A stretch of DNA of 57,632 nucleotides from Comamonadaceae bacterium. GTDB lineage: Bacteria; Pseudomonadota; Gammaproteobacteria; Burkholderiales; Burkholderiaceae_C. The stretch covers positions 1-57,632 of the forward strand of contig CANFPJ010000008.1 of NCBI GenBank assembly GCA_947448885.1. Direction: 5' to 3'. The translations under genes were made by a program, and so were the position numbers. A model generated the notes under the pieces. The model was not told where the DNA came from. It made no database searches and saw only the letters and a list, made by a program, of their open reading frames with translations. Below, in pieces: positions 10,795 through 19,357 of the stretch (within the stretch, counting starts at the first letter, position 1; every line of letters begins with the position of its first letter).

Positions 10795-11983
10795 CCAGGG
10801 TCTTGTCCTTTTGTATCAGCACCCAGGCCACAAAGGCCACGGCCACACACCAAAACAAAATGCCGTTGGCCATGGGGAAAACCGTGCCGTCCATGGTGTG
10901 ACCCAACCAGGTGCCGCACCCAAAAGCCACCAGCATCATCAAAAAACCACCCATGGCCGATGCGGCCCCGGCCGCATCCGGAAATGGCCCCACAGCGCCA
11001 GTTTGCCCAATCGGTTGGTGCACGCCATGGGCCAGCATGATGAGCATGAAGGGCAAGATCAGACCGGGCACGCCGGTGGCTGGGAAATGGGCGCAAATGA
11101 ACAGGGCGATACCGCCACTCAGCGTCATGCCACCGGCCACCCAGATGGTCTTGCGCAAGCCCCAGCGGGCCAACCAGCGACGGCACACCCAGGTGCCCAC
11201 GATGTACGACGAGGTCGAACACAGCAATATCAAGCCGTATTCCAAATTGCTCAAGCCCATCACATGGATGAACACAAACGACGACGAGGCCAGGTAGGTG
11301 AACAAATAACCGTAGGTGCACATCGACAGCAAGGTGTAGGCGCGAAAACTGGGGTTGGACAAAAAACGCACCCAATTGCCGCTGAGCACCCGCCATTGCA
11401 AAGCCGTGGGGTCTGGGGTGTGCAGGCTCTCGCGAAATTGCCCCCACACCATGGCGCAGGTGAGGGCGCCATAAATCACCAACACCACCAAGGCCGATCG
11501 CCATCCGCTGTAGGCGGCCAACCAACCGCCCAAGGGCGCACTCAGGCACAAAATCAAGCCCAAGCCGGTGAAGGCTTTGGACATCAAGCGCGCGCCTTCG
11601 GCGGGGCTGAAACTGTCGCGCACGATGGCCCGGGCACACATCACCACCGAGCCCATGGCCGCGCCTTGCAAGGTGCGCCACAGAATCAATTGCTCAATCG
11701 ACGGCGCCAAGGTGCAAAACACCGCCGCCAAGGTGAACGCCGACAAACCGCACAGCAACACGGGGCGGCGCCCCCAGCGGTCCGACAAAGGGCCCCAAAA
11801 CAGCTGTGAAACACCAAAGGCCAACAGCATACCGGTCAGGGTGAGCTGCGCTTGCGACATGCTGGCGTTCAAGTCCAACTTCAAGGTGGGCAAAGCTGGC
11901 AAATACAGGTCGGTGCTGATCGGCATGGTGCCCACCAACAGCGACAACAAGGCGATGAGCATGGGCTCGCTCATGCGTTTCAT
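10784..11983 (-). CDS. Bcr/CflA-type MFS drug-resistance transporter
   Basis: A 399-residue, 12-helix major facilitator protein. The N-terminal [14 protein letters not shown] segment, the [19 protein letters not shown] motif A (residues about 55-80) and the motif C-like [24 protein letters not shown] mark the Bcr/CflA drug:proton antiporter branch. The frame is open upstream to 12010; the ATG at 11983 (MKRMSEPM) is chosen because it starts one base after the mutL stop, and 11974 (MSEPML) is an alternative. Substrate unknown. Its place between mutL and miaA is unusual for that pair. Confidence 0.9.
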   Translation of the reverse strand: MKRMSEPMLIALLSLLVGTMPISTDLYLPALPTLKLDLNASMSQAQLTLTGMLLAFGVSQLFWGPLSDRWGRRPVLLCGLSAFTLAAVFCTLAPSIEQLILWRTLQGAAMGSVVMCARAIVRDSFSPAEGARLMSKAFTGLGLILCLSAPLGGWLAAYSGWRSALVVLVIYGALTCAMVWGQFRESLHTPDPTALQWRVLSGNWVRFLSNPSFRAYTLLSMCTYGYLFTYLASSSFVFIHVMGLSNLEYGLILLCSTSSYIVGTWVCRRWLARWGLRKTIWVAGGMTLSGGIALFICAHFPATGVPGLILPFMLIMLAHGVHQPIGQTGAVGPFPDAAGAASAMGGFLMMLVAFGCGTWLGHTMDGTVFPMANGILFWCVAVAFVAWVLIQKDKTLDGQ

Positions 11984-11984
11984 C

Positions 11985-13865
11985 TCAGCGGCCCCGCATG
12001 AAAAGGGCATCCAACTCGGCCACGCTGATTTGGCGCCAAGTGGGCCTGCCGTGGTTGCACTGATCGGCGCGCTCGGTGGCCTCCATTTGGCGCAGCAAAG
12101 CGTTCATCTCGTCCAGGGTCAGGCGGCGGTTGGCGCGCACCGCGCTGTGGCAGGCCATGGTGGCCAAGGTTTCGTTGCGGGCGCGCGCCAGCACTTGCGT
12201 GGCGCCGTGCGATTGCAACTCCTCCAACACACTGCGCGCCAGGGCCACGGGGTCTCCCTGGGCCAACGTGTTGGGCACAGAGCGCACCGCCAACGAGGTG
12301 GGCGAGAGCACCGACAGTTCCAGTCCCAAACGATGCAACACCTCGGGGTGTGATTCGGCGCAGTCCACTTCTTGGGGTGAGGCTTGAAAGGGGGCCGGGA
12401 TGAGCAGTGCTTGGCATTCAATGCCTTGGCCATCCCACTGGCCTTTAAGGCGCTCATAAACCACGCGTTCATGGGCGGCATGCATGTCCACCACGATCAA
12501 GCCCAAGTGGTTTTCGGCCAAGATGTAAATGCCCTGCAATTGCGCCAAGGCGCGGCCCAGGGGCCAATCGGTGGGGGCTGCCTTGGCCTGGTTCTCACGG
12601 TCCGGCAGCGGCTGGGCCAGCGAATCCAGCGGCGCAAAGGGTTCTGCGCGGCTGCTGGCCAAGGGTTGTGCCCCAGTCGGGTGTTGACCGCCCGTGTCAG
12701 GGAATGGACGCGGCTGACCCCACAGCACATCAAGTTCAGCGACCCGGTGGCCCAGCGACCAGTCCAACCGCGCTTGGGGCCACGACGCGGTGCGGACGGG
12801 TGTCTCAGGTGTGAATGCTTTATCCACAGGGGCGGGCGCTGCACTTTGTCCCAGGCGGGGCAGGGCCAAGGCGTTGTCCACGGCGGTGCGCACCGCTTGG
12901 TGGACTTCGCGGCTGTCGCGGAAACGCACTTCAATTTTGGTTGGGTGCACATTCACATCCACACGGGCAGGGTCCATGTCGATGAACAGCAGGTAGACGG
13001 CCTGCCGTTGACCGTGCAGCACATCGTCATAGGCGCTGCGCACGCCATGCCCAATGACCTTGTCGCGCACAAAGCGGCCGTTGACGTAGGCAAATTGATG
13101 GTCGGCCCTTGCCCTGGCGGCATCGGGCGTTCCGGCAAAACCATGCACCCGCAAGGGACCGGCACGGTGGTTCACCCGCACTGCCTCGGTCACAAACGAC
13201 TCACCCAGCACATCCGCCAAGCGCAGTCGAATGGCCTCTGGGCCGCTGTGGGCACGCCATTGGGCGATGTTTTTTCCCTCGTGCCAAATCGAAAACCCCA
13301 CATCGGGCCGTGCCAGGGCATGGCGGCGCACGCTGTCCACGCAATGCGCCAACTCGGTGGCATCGGTTTTGAGGAACTTGCGCCGAGCCGGCGTGTTGAA
13401 AAACAAGTCCTGCACTTCGACCGTGGTGCCCACCTCGCGGGCTGCCGGGATGAGCTCACCGGTGCGGGCTTGCAAGGTCATGGCATGGGTTTGGTGGGCG
13501 GTGCGGGAGGTCAGGCTGAGGTCGGACACCGACGCGATGGCCGCCAGCGCTTCGCCCCGAAAACCCATGGTCGACACCGACTCCAAATCCTGCAAGTTGC
13601 TGATCTTGCTGGTGGCATGCCGCTTGAGGGCCACCGACAATTGCTCTGGGGCAATGCCGCTACCGTTGTCCTCGACGCTGATCAACCGAACCCCACCGGC
13701 GCGCAAACGCACATGAATTTGGCTGGCCCCGGCGTCGAGTGCGTTGTCCAACAATTCGCGCAACACCGAAGATGGTCGTTCAATGACCTCGCCAGCGGCG
13801 ATTTGGCTGATCAGTTCATCGGGAAGTTCGCGGATGGGTCGCGCAAGCGGCGGGGGATTTGTCAC
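11985..13865 (-). CDS. mutL: DNA mismatch repair protein MutL
   Basis: A 626-residue mismatch repair ATPase and nicking endonuclease. The GHKL ATPase domain is clear: IAAGEVIERPSSVLRELLDNALDAGA, DNGSGI and TMGFRGEALAAI in the first 110 residues. A Pro/Gln-rich linker spans about 335-425. The C-terminal domain has endonuclease motif I as DMHAAHERVVYE (matching D[Q/M]HAx2Ex4E), then ACHSAVRA and CNHGRPT, so strand-nicking activity is expected, fitting the absence of MutH in most betaproteobacteria. It is the first gene of the mutL-MFS-miaA unit. Confidence 0.96.
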   Translation of the reverse strand: MTNPPPLARPIRELPDELISQIAAGEVIERPSSVLRELLDNALDAGASQIHVRLRAGGVRLISVEDNGSGIAPEQLSVALKRHATSKISNLQDLESVSTMGFRGEALAAIASVSDLSLTSRTAHQTHAMTLQARTGELIPAAREVGTTVEVQDLFFNTPARRKFLKTDATELAHCVDSVRRHALARPDVGFSIWHEGKNIAQWRAHSGPEAIRLRLADVLGESFVTEAVRVNHRAGPLRVHGFAGTPDAARARADHQFAYVNGRFVRDKVIGHGVRSAYDDVLHGQRQAVYLLFIDMDPARVDVNVHPTKIEVRFRDSREVHQAVRTAVDNALALPRLGQSAAPAPVDKAFTPETPVRTASWPQARLDWSLGHRVAELDVLWGQPRPFPDTGGQHPTGAQPLASSRAEPFAPLDSLAQPLPDRENQAKAAPTDWPLGRALAQLQGIYILAENHLGLIVVDMHAAHERVVYERLKGQWDGQGIECQALLIPAPFQASPQEVDCAESHPEVLHRLGLELSVLSPTSLAVRSVPNTLAQGDPVALARSVLEELQSHGATQVLARARNETLATMACHSAVRANRRLTLDEMNALLRQMEATERADQCNHGRPTWRQISVAELDALFMRGR

Positions 13866-13915
13866 CGAGGCATTTTAGGGCTGTCCCTGCAACGATAATT
13901 GAACAAAGGATGGCC

Positions 13916-14554
13916 ATGGAACTGATTTCTTTTTTGCTCGATTTTGTGCTCCACGTGGACCGCCACATTGGCGATTTTGTACAAAGCCATGGGGCCTGGG
14001 TTTACGCCTTGTTGTTTGCCATCGTTTTTGTGGAAACCGGTGTGGTGGTGATGCCCTTTTTACCCGGTGACTCTTTGTTGTTCATCACTGGCGCCATGTG
14101 TGGTGTGGGCTTGATGAATTTGCCCTTGGCCATGGGGGTGCTGCTGGCCGCAGCGATCTTGGGCGATCAATGCAATTACTTGATCGGTCGCCGCGTGGGT
14201 GAGCGGGTGTTCTCTTGGAACCATCGCTGGTTCAATCGCCGCGCGTTTGACCAAGCCCATGCCTTTTACCAGCGCTACGGCTCCATCACCTTGGTGTTGG
14301 CGCGCTTCATGCCCTTTGTGCGAACCTTTGCCCCCTTTGTGGCGGGGGTGGCCCACATGCAACGCACCCGTTTCACCTTGTTCAACGTGGTGGGCGCTTT
14401 GATTTGGGTGCTGGGTTTGTGCGGTGCCGGGTTTTGGTTTGGCAACCTGGAGGTGGTGCGCAAAAACCTGCAAATCATCATTTGGGCTTTGATCTTGGTG
14501 CCGGGCCTGGTGGCCATCATTGGCTCGTACAGGGCTGCACGCGCAGCCCCTTGA
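13916..14554 (+). CDS. DedA family membrane protein
   Basis: A 212-residue inner-membrane protein of the DedA/SNARE-associated (VTT domain) family, related to undecaprenyl-phosphate or phospholipid flippases. Typical segments are FVETGVVVMPFLPGDSLLFI, GDQCNYLIGRRVGERVF and ALVLARFMPFVRTFAPFVAG (here LVLARFMPFVRT). The ATG at 13916 (MELISFLL) is preferred over 13910 because AAAGG at 13905-13909 is then correctly spaced. Its 5' region diverges from mutL, and it converges on the following oxidoreductase. Substrate not known. Confidence 0.9.
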   Translation: MELISFLLDFVLHVDRHIGDFVQSHGAWVYALLFAIVFVETGVVVMPFLPGDSLLFITGAMCGVGLMNLPLAMGVLLAAAILGDQCNYLIGRRVGERVFSWNHRWFNRRAFDQAHAFYQRYGSITLVLARFMPFVRTFAPFVAGVAHMQRTRFTLFNVVGALIWVLGLCGAGFWFGNLEVVRKNLQIIIWALILVPGLVAIIGSYRAARAAP

Positions 14555-14568
14555 CGTCTGGCCGCTGC

Positions 14569-14586
14569 GCGGGGCCGCAGCCCCGC
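14569..14586. terminator. GC hairpin between two convergent genes
   Basis: A perfect 7-bp stem (GCGGGGC / GCCCCGC) around a CGCA loop lies between the ends of dedA and the oxidoreductase gene. Being palindromic, it would form in transcripts from both sides, as expected for a shared terminator. There is no T-run on either side, so intrinsic termination is uncertain. Confidence 0.3.
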
Positions 14587-14605
14587 AACCGCCAACAAGG
14601 GCGGA

Positions 14606-15580
14606 TCAAATGTCGATCACCACATTGCCGATTTCTCGGCCCGCTTCCACGGTTTCGTGGGCAGCCACAATGTGGTCCAGCGTAAAGCGTGGGCCTATGC
14701 CATGCACCAGTTTGTTCTGGGCCAATAAGTGGTTCAGGTCGGTCAGCGACCGTGCCCGGTCGGTGGCGTTCAATTCGTAGACGATGAAAAACTTCAGTTG
14801 GTAGGCGTTGATCAGCAAAGGCCGAAAACTCAGGCTGGTGTCGGCGGCATTGGAGCCGTAGCAAATCAACTGACCTTCAGGGGCCAGCACCCCCTCGGGC
14901 AACCAAGTGGCCGTGGTGGAGAAATCCATGTCGATGATGGCGTCCACGCCCTTGCCACCGGTCAGGCTTTTGACGCGCTCGGGCACCGATTCGGTTTTGT
15001 AATTGATCCAATCTTTCACGCCCACGCTGATGGCGTGATCGGCCTTGGTTTGTGAGCCCGCCGTGCCAATCACCCGGCCACCCGCGAGCATCACCATTTG
15101 GGACACATAGTGGCCCACGGCTGAAGGCGCGCCAGTGACCAAGACGGTTTTGCCCTTCAAATCACCGGCCAAATGCACGGCCTGGATGGCGGTCAGGCCG
15201 GGGATGCCCATGCAGGCGCCGGCCGCAAAGTCGGTGCCATCGGGCAAGGGGTGGGCTTGGGCTTGGGGCAGAACGATGTACTGCGCAGCCGTGCCAAAAG
15301 GGCGTTTGTATTGGGCGTTCCAGGTCCACACGCGTTGGCCCATGCGGCTGGCGTCTACCCCAGCACCCACTTGATCGATCACGCCCGCACCATCGCTGTG
15401 GGGGATGTAGCGCTCGCCCACCAGGGGGCGGCCTTTGCGGTTTTTCACGTCTGAGGGGTTGACGCCCGAGGTTTTCAACTGCACCCGCACCTCACCGGGG
15501 CCTGCTTGTGGGGTGGGCATGTCACCAACCACCAATACGTCTTTGGCGTCGCCATTGTGGGTGTACCAAGCTGCTTTCAT
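14606..15580 (-). CDS. NADPH:quinone oxidoreductase family (MDR) protein
   Basis: A 324-residue medium-chain dehydrogenase/reductase of the quinone oxidoreductase type. It has the GroES-like N-terminus (SGVNPSDVKNRKGRP), and a Rossmann segment KGKTVLVTGAPSAVGHYVSQMVMLAGG with the VTGA-x2-xVG cofactor pattern. The cysteine and histidine ligands of zinc alcohol dehydrogenases are not seen, pointing to an NADPH-dependent enone or quinone reductase. The start at 15580 (MKAAWYTH) follows AAGGA on the minus strand; upstream frame extension to 15649 is not needed. Substrate unknown. Confidence 0.88.
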   Translation of the reverse strand: MKAAWYTHNGDAKDVLVVGDMPTPQAGPGEVRVQLKTSGVNPSDVKNRKGRPLVGERYIPHSDGAGVIDQVGAGVDASRMGQRVWTWNAQYKRPFGTAAQYIVLPQAQAHPLPDGTDFAAGACMGIPGLTAIQAVHLAGDLKGKTVLVTGAPSAVGHYVSQMVMLAGGRVIGTAGSQTKADHAISVGVKDWINYKTESVPERVKSLTGGKGVDAIIDMDFSTTATWLPEGVLAPEGQLICYGSNAADTSLSFRPLLINAYQLKFFIVYELNATDRARSLTDLNHLLAQNKLVHGIGPRFTLDHIVAAHETVEAGREIGNVVIDI

Positions 15581-15648
15581 GGGGGGTCCTTCAGGTTCAG
15601 GTTGTGGTTTAAAGGGTGACATTGTGCGGGACAAATCGAACAGCGGCA

Positions 15649-17145
15649 TCAGGCCATTCGGTTGCGCGCCAGAGGTGGGTTGCGCTGAAAGTAACGTTCA
15701 ATGCTGCGCATCAAGGCTTCAGCCAATTGTTCTTGGTACACCTCGCTGGCCAAGCGCAGTTCTTCTTCGGGGTGGCTGATGAAGCCGGTCTCGACCAGCA
15801 CGCTGGGGATGTCTGGGGCTTTGAGCACGGCAAAACCAGCTTGCTCGACCGTGGGTTTGTGCAATTTGATCAATTGGCGCATCTGCCCCAACATCTCCTG
15901 GCCCAATTTCAAGCTGTCGTTGATTTGGGCCGTGGTGCTCATGTCAAACAATGCCTGTTGCACATGGGCATCTTGGGTTTTGATGTTCAGACCGCCAATC
16001 GCGTCGGCACGGTTTTCTTGGCCAGCCATCCATTTGGCCGCGGCGCTCGATGCCGCACCTTGGCTCAAAGCAAACACGCTGGCACCGCGGGCTTGGGGGT
16101 TGAAGAAAGCATCGGCATGGATGCTGATGAACAAGTCGGCTTGCACCCGCCGGGCTTTTTGCACCCGCTGCTGCAAGGGGATGAAAAAGTCGGCTTCTCG
16201 GGTCAGCATGGCGCGCATGGGCAAGACGCCATGGCGCGTGCGCACGCTGGCGCGGTTGATGCGGTCGCGCAGGCGCAGGGCGATTTGCAACACCACATCT
16301 TTTTCGCGCGTACCGCGCGGACCCAAGGCGCCGGGGTCTTCGCCGCCGTGTCCGGGGTCCAATGCCACCACCACATAGCGCAGCATGGCAGGCGGCTCAG
16401 GTGTTGGTGAGGGGGCCGAGCTGGGACCTGCTGGTGAATTGCTGTGGCTGTCCGCCCTGGGGGTAGGGCTGTGAAGGCCCGTTGGCTCACCGCTGGATGC
16501 GCCCACGTGTGGGCCCGAGCTGGCCGGCGTGGTTGGCTGGGCTGAGGCCGGCTCATGCTTGGTCATGGGCGCAGCAGGTGCGGGGATTGGGGTGCGGGTG
16601 GGGCTGGTTTGTTGGGCCATCCAATCCCCCAAAGGGTCGGCGGCGCTGCTTTTGGCGATCGGTTTTTCGGGCATGGCCTTGGGCATGCGCTCGGCGATCA
16701 AGGCCTCCAGCGGATCTGCCGCCTCTGTGGGGTAGAGGTCGAGCACCAGCCGGTGCTGGTATTGGGCTTGTCCGGATTGGATGGGTGCCAATTGAAACAC
16801 CTGGGGTTGCACCATGGTGCGCAAGTCGAGCACCAAACGCACCGTGGTCGGGGTGAATTGGCCCACCCGAACGCCAGTGATGTAGGGGTCGTCAGAACGC
16901 ACCTTGCCCACCAACTCGCGCAAGGCGGGGTTGAGTTCAATGCCCTCGATGTCCACCGCCAAGCGCGGCGGGTTGGCCACAAATTGGGTTTGGGTGGACA
17001 AGGCGTTGTCCGACTCAATGGTCACCCGCGTGTAGTCTTTGGCCGGCCACACCCGCACCGCCAAAATCGCTGCGCCGTGTGCCAACTCGTGCAAGCCCAA
17101 GCTCAGCACCAAGCTGCCGGCTTTGAGCAGGTGGCGGCGCTTCAT
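15649..17145 (-). CDS. amiC: N-acetylmuramoyl-L-alanine amidase with AMIN domain
   Basis: A 498-residue periplasmic amidase that cuts the stem peptide from MurNAc during daughter-cell separation. The N-terminus MKRRHLLKAGSLVLSLG has a twin-arginine signature, like E. coli AmiC. An AMIN domain (about residues 30-145) is followed by a long Pro/Ser/Ala-rich linker (about 160-255) and the Amidase_3 catalytic domain, with VVALDPGHGGEDPGA, FISIHADAF and VLVETGFISHPEE providing zinc ligands and the catalytic glutamate. Its ATG overlaps the tsaE stop (ATGA), so the two are coupled. Confidence 0.93.
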   Translation of the reverse strand: MKRRHLLKAGSLVLSLGLHELAHGAAILAVRVWPAKDYTRVTIESDNALSTQTQFVANPPRLAVDIEGIELNPALRELVGKVRSDDPYITGVRVGQFTPTTVRLVLDLRTMVQPQVFQLAPIQSGQAQYQHRLVLDLYPTEAADPLEALIAERMPKAMPEKPIAKSSAADPLGDWMAQQTSPTRTPIPAPAAPMTKHEPASAQPTTPASSGPHVGASSGEPTGLHSPTPRADSHSNSPAGPSSAPSPTPEPPAMLRYVVVALDPGHGGEDPGALGPRGTREKDVVLQIALRLRDRINRASVRTRHGVLPMRAMLTREADFFIPLQQRVQKARRVQADLFISIHADAFFNPQARGASVFALSQGAASSAAAKWMAGQENRADAIGGLNIKTQDAHVQQALFDMSTTAQINDSLKLGQEMLGQMRQLIKLHKPTVEQAGFAVLKAPDIPSVLVETGFISHPEEELRLASEVYQEQLAEALMRSIERYFQRNPPLARNRMA

Positions 17146-17630
17146 GCCAGCAAAGCCTCGCCGCGCGCGCTGAGCGCTCGCCACAGCACTTCTCGAGAGC
17201 TGTCGCCAGTCCATTGCAGTTGCATCGCCACATCCGGTGCGGGCAGTGCAGGGCCGGCATTTTGGGGCCATTCACACAGCTTAAGACCTGGGGTGGCGAA
17301 AACATCGCGAAAACCGGCGTCTTCCCATTCCTGGGGGTCGGTGAAACGGTAAAAGTCAAAATGCCAAATGGCCAGCTCGCCGGTGGGCAGTTGGGCGTGG
17401 TGCGGCTCCACCACCGCATAGGTCGGGCTTTTGATGCGCCCCAACACCCCCAAGGCCATCAACAGGTGGCGCACCCAAGTGGTTTTGCCGCTGCCCAAGT
17501 CCCCGTGCAAGTGCACAATGGCGTCGCCCGGCACCGGCAAGCGGCGCAAGCGCTCGGCCATGCGCCGCGCGCTGGCGATGGTGGCGGCCTCATCGGGCCA
17601 TTGTTCGGTGAGAACCATTCCGGGGTTCAT
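17142..17630 (-). CDS. tsaE: tRNA threonylcarbamoyladenosine synthesis ATPase TsaE
   Basis: A 162-residue P-loop protein acting with TsaB and TsaD to form t6A37 in ANN-decoding tRNAs. The Walker A motif is HGDLGSGKTTWVRHLL; SPTYAVVEPH and the IWHFDFYRFTDPQEWEDAGF stretch are family hallmarks. The frame is open far upstream, so the start is by family length: 17630 (MNPGMVLTEQ), with 17618 (MVLTEQ) as alternative. Its 5' end faces queG, only 12 bases apart, so the promoters of the divergent pair must overlap the coding ends. Confidence 0.93.
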   Translation of the reverse strand: MNPGMVLTEQWPDEAATIASARRMAERLRRLPVPGDAIVHLHGDLGSGKTTWVRHLLMALGVLGRIKSPTYAVVEPHHAQLPTGELAIWHFDFYRFTDPQEWEDAGFRDVFATPGLKLCEWPQNAGPALPAPDVAMQLQWTGDSSREVLWRALSARGEALLA

Positions 17631-17642
17631 CAAGGGGCAGGG

Positions 17643-18764
17643 GTGTTGATCGATCGTGTGGACTTGTGGGACCGGTTGCAAACCTGGGCCCAAGAACTGG
17701 GATTCTCGCAAATTGGCGTGTCCGGCGTTGACCTGAGCGATGCCGAGCCCGGCTTGGCGGCTTGGTTGGCACAAGGCTTTCATGGTGACATGGCCTATAT
17801 GGCGGCCCACGGGATGAAACGCGCCAGGCCCGCCGAGTTGCTGCCCGGCACCGTCAGCGTGATCACCGCCCGCATGGATTACCGACCCGCCCCAGCAGAT
17901 ATCCACGACCACATGGCCCCAAAACCAGATGCCGATTGGCAAAGCCTGGAGTGGCAGCGCTTGTCCAATCCGCAACATGGGGTGGTGTCGATGTATGCCA
18001 GAGGCCGCGATTACCACAAGGTGTTGCGACAGCGCTTGCAGCAATTGGCCGACAGATTACAAGCACACATTGGCCCCACCGGGCACCGGGTGTTCACCGA
18101 TTCAGCGCCAGTGCTGGAGGTGGAGTTGTCGCAGCGAAGTGGTTTGGGCTGGCGCGGCAAGCACACCTTGTTGCTCAACCGCGAAGGCGGCTCGATGTTT
18201 TTTTTGGGTGAGGTGTTCATTGACTTGGCGCTGGACCCCACACCGGCGCAGTCACCACACTGCGGCACCTGCAGCGCCTGCATCGATGTGTGTCCGACCC
18301 AGGCCTTCGTTGCCCCATACCGCTTGGACGCCAGGCGCTGCATTTCCTATTTAACGATTGAACACCCCGGCGCGATTGATCCGGCCCTGCGCCCCCTGAT
18401 GGGCAACCGCGTTTACGGCTGTGACGATTGTCAATTGGCCTGCCCTTGGAACAAATACGCCCAGGTCAGCCCCGTGCCCGATTTCACGGCACGCAGCACC
18501 TGGACCGATGCCAACTTGCTGATCTGGTTGGCTTGGTCAGAAGATGAGTTTTTGCGTTTGAGCGAAGGCTCAGCCATTCGCCGCATTGGCCATGTGCGCT
18601 GGCTGCGCAATGTGGCGGTGGCCTTGGGCAATGCCCTGCGCGTGAGCAATGACCCCGATTGGCAGGCCTCGGCGGCAACAGCCTTGCAAGCGCGCTTGTT
18701 GCACCTCGACCCTTTGGTTCGGGAGCACGTGCAATGGGCCTTGGATCAAATGCAGGTGGCTTGA
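17643..18764 (+). CDS. queG: Epoxyqueuosine reductase
   Basis: A 373-residue cobalamin-dependent enzyme that reduces epoxyqueuosine to queuosine in tRNA. Two ferredoxin-type motifs are visible, HCGTCSACIDVCPTQAF and CDDCQLACPWNKYAQ, and the LLNREGGSMFFLGEVFIDL stretch is typical. No ATG fits; a GTG at 17643 preceded by AAGGGG with five-base spacing is the likely start, with TTG at 17646 as alternative. The need for B12 links it to the btu cluster at 37190-43230. Confidence 0.93.
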   Translation: MLIDRVDLWDRLQTWAQELGFSQIGVSGVDLSDAEPGLAAWLAQGFHGDMAYMAAHGMKRARPAELLPGTVSVITARMDYRPAPADIHDHMAPKPDADWQSLEWQRLSNPQHGVVSMYARGRDYHKVLRQRLQQLADRLQAHIGPTGHRVFTDSAPVLEVELSQRSGLGWRGKHTLLLNREGGSMFFLGEVFIDLALDPTPAQSPHCGTCSACIDVCPTQAFVAPYRLDARRCISYLTIEHPGAIDPALRPLMGNRVYGCDDCQLACPWNKYAQVSPVPDFTARSTWTDANLLIWLAWSEDEFLRLSEGSAIRRIGHVRWLRNVAVALGNALRVSNDPDWQASAATALQARLLHLDPLVREHVQWALDQMQVA

Positions 18765-18789
18765 GACAGGGCCCATGCCACCCGCTGGT

Positions 18790-19233
18790 TCAGCGCAGCA
18801 CCAGGACCGGAATTTTTCCGTGGGTCAACACATGCTGGGTTTCGCTGCCCAGCAGCAAGCGCTTGATGCCACTGCGCCCGTGTGAGGCCATCACGATCAA
18901 ATCGGTTTTGGCCTTGTTGGCCGCGGCGACCAGTGCATCGGCCACTTGGTCTGATTTGAGCACCACGGTTTTCAGTTTGACGCCTTTGGCGGCGGCCATT
19001 TTGCCCACAGCGTCTAGGATTTTTTGCGCATCTTGGTTCCATTGCGCCTCAATGCGTTTGACTTCGTTGGCCCCCAACGGCACCGAGCCTTCAAAGTAAC
19101 TTTGGATGTAACGGGGCACCACCTTCACGGCGGTCAACTCGGCGTCACACAACTGGGCCATGCCAATGGCGGCCATCACCGCTTTTTTGGACAAAGGGGT
19201 GCCATCTGTGGCAACCATGATTTTTCGATACAT
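18790..19233 (-). CDS. Universal stress protein (UspA family)
   Basis: A 147-residue Usp domain protein. The N-terminus MYRKIMVATDGTPLSKKAV and the C-terminal ATP-binding loop DLIVMASHGRSGIKRLLLGSETQHVL (G-2x-G-9x-G-S/T pattern) are intact, placing it with ATP-binding Usp proteins. The start at 19233 has AAGGA upstream. An FNR box at 19310-19323 is centred about 41 bases before a TSS predicted from a TAAACT -10 at 19283-19288 (minus strand), so expression is probably switched on by oxygen limitation, as for several Usp genes of the Anr regulon in pseudomonads. Confidence 0.92.
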   Translation of the reverse strand: MYRKIMVATDGTPLSKKAVMAAIGMAQLCDAELTAVKVVPRYIQSYFEGSVPLGANEVKRIEAQWNQDAQKILDAVGKMAAAKGVKLKTVVLKSDQVADALVAAANKAKTDLIVMASHGRSGIKRLLLGSETQHVLTHGKIPVLVLR

Positions 19234-19309
19234 AAGGTGTCCTTTACAACATGCTGTCCCTTGAATAGGGCCGCTGAGTGGCAGTTTATGGGTCTGATTC
19301 ACGGCGGTA

Positions 19310-19323
19310 TTGATCCAAGTCAA
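19310..19323. promoter_or_regulatory. FNR/ANR box between usp and ccoI
   Basis: The sequence TTGATCCAAGTCAA matches the FNR consensus TTGAT-N4-ATCAA at 9 of 10 defined positions. It lies in the 124-base gap between the divergent usp and ccoI genes. For usp it sits at the class II position (-41) relative to a TAAACT -10 element at 19283-19288. For ccoI the same geometry puts the TSS at about 19358. Confidence 0.8.
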
Positions 19324-19357
19324 GAAGTGCATCGGCAGAAAAATCAAGAATTCAGCC

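Noticed and set aside
12384..13898. A 504-codon plus-strand frame
   Set aside because: Antisense to mutL, whose ATPase and endonuclease motifs are complete; no protein-like motifs in the antisense frame.
19310..19357. TTG start for ccoI at 19310
   Set aside because: The TTG is part of the FNR box and would put the start of the protein inside the regulator site; the ATG at 19358 is more likely.
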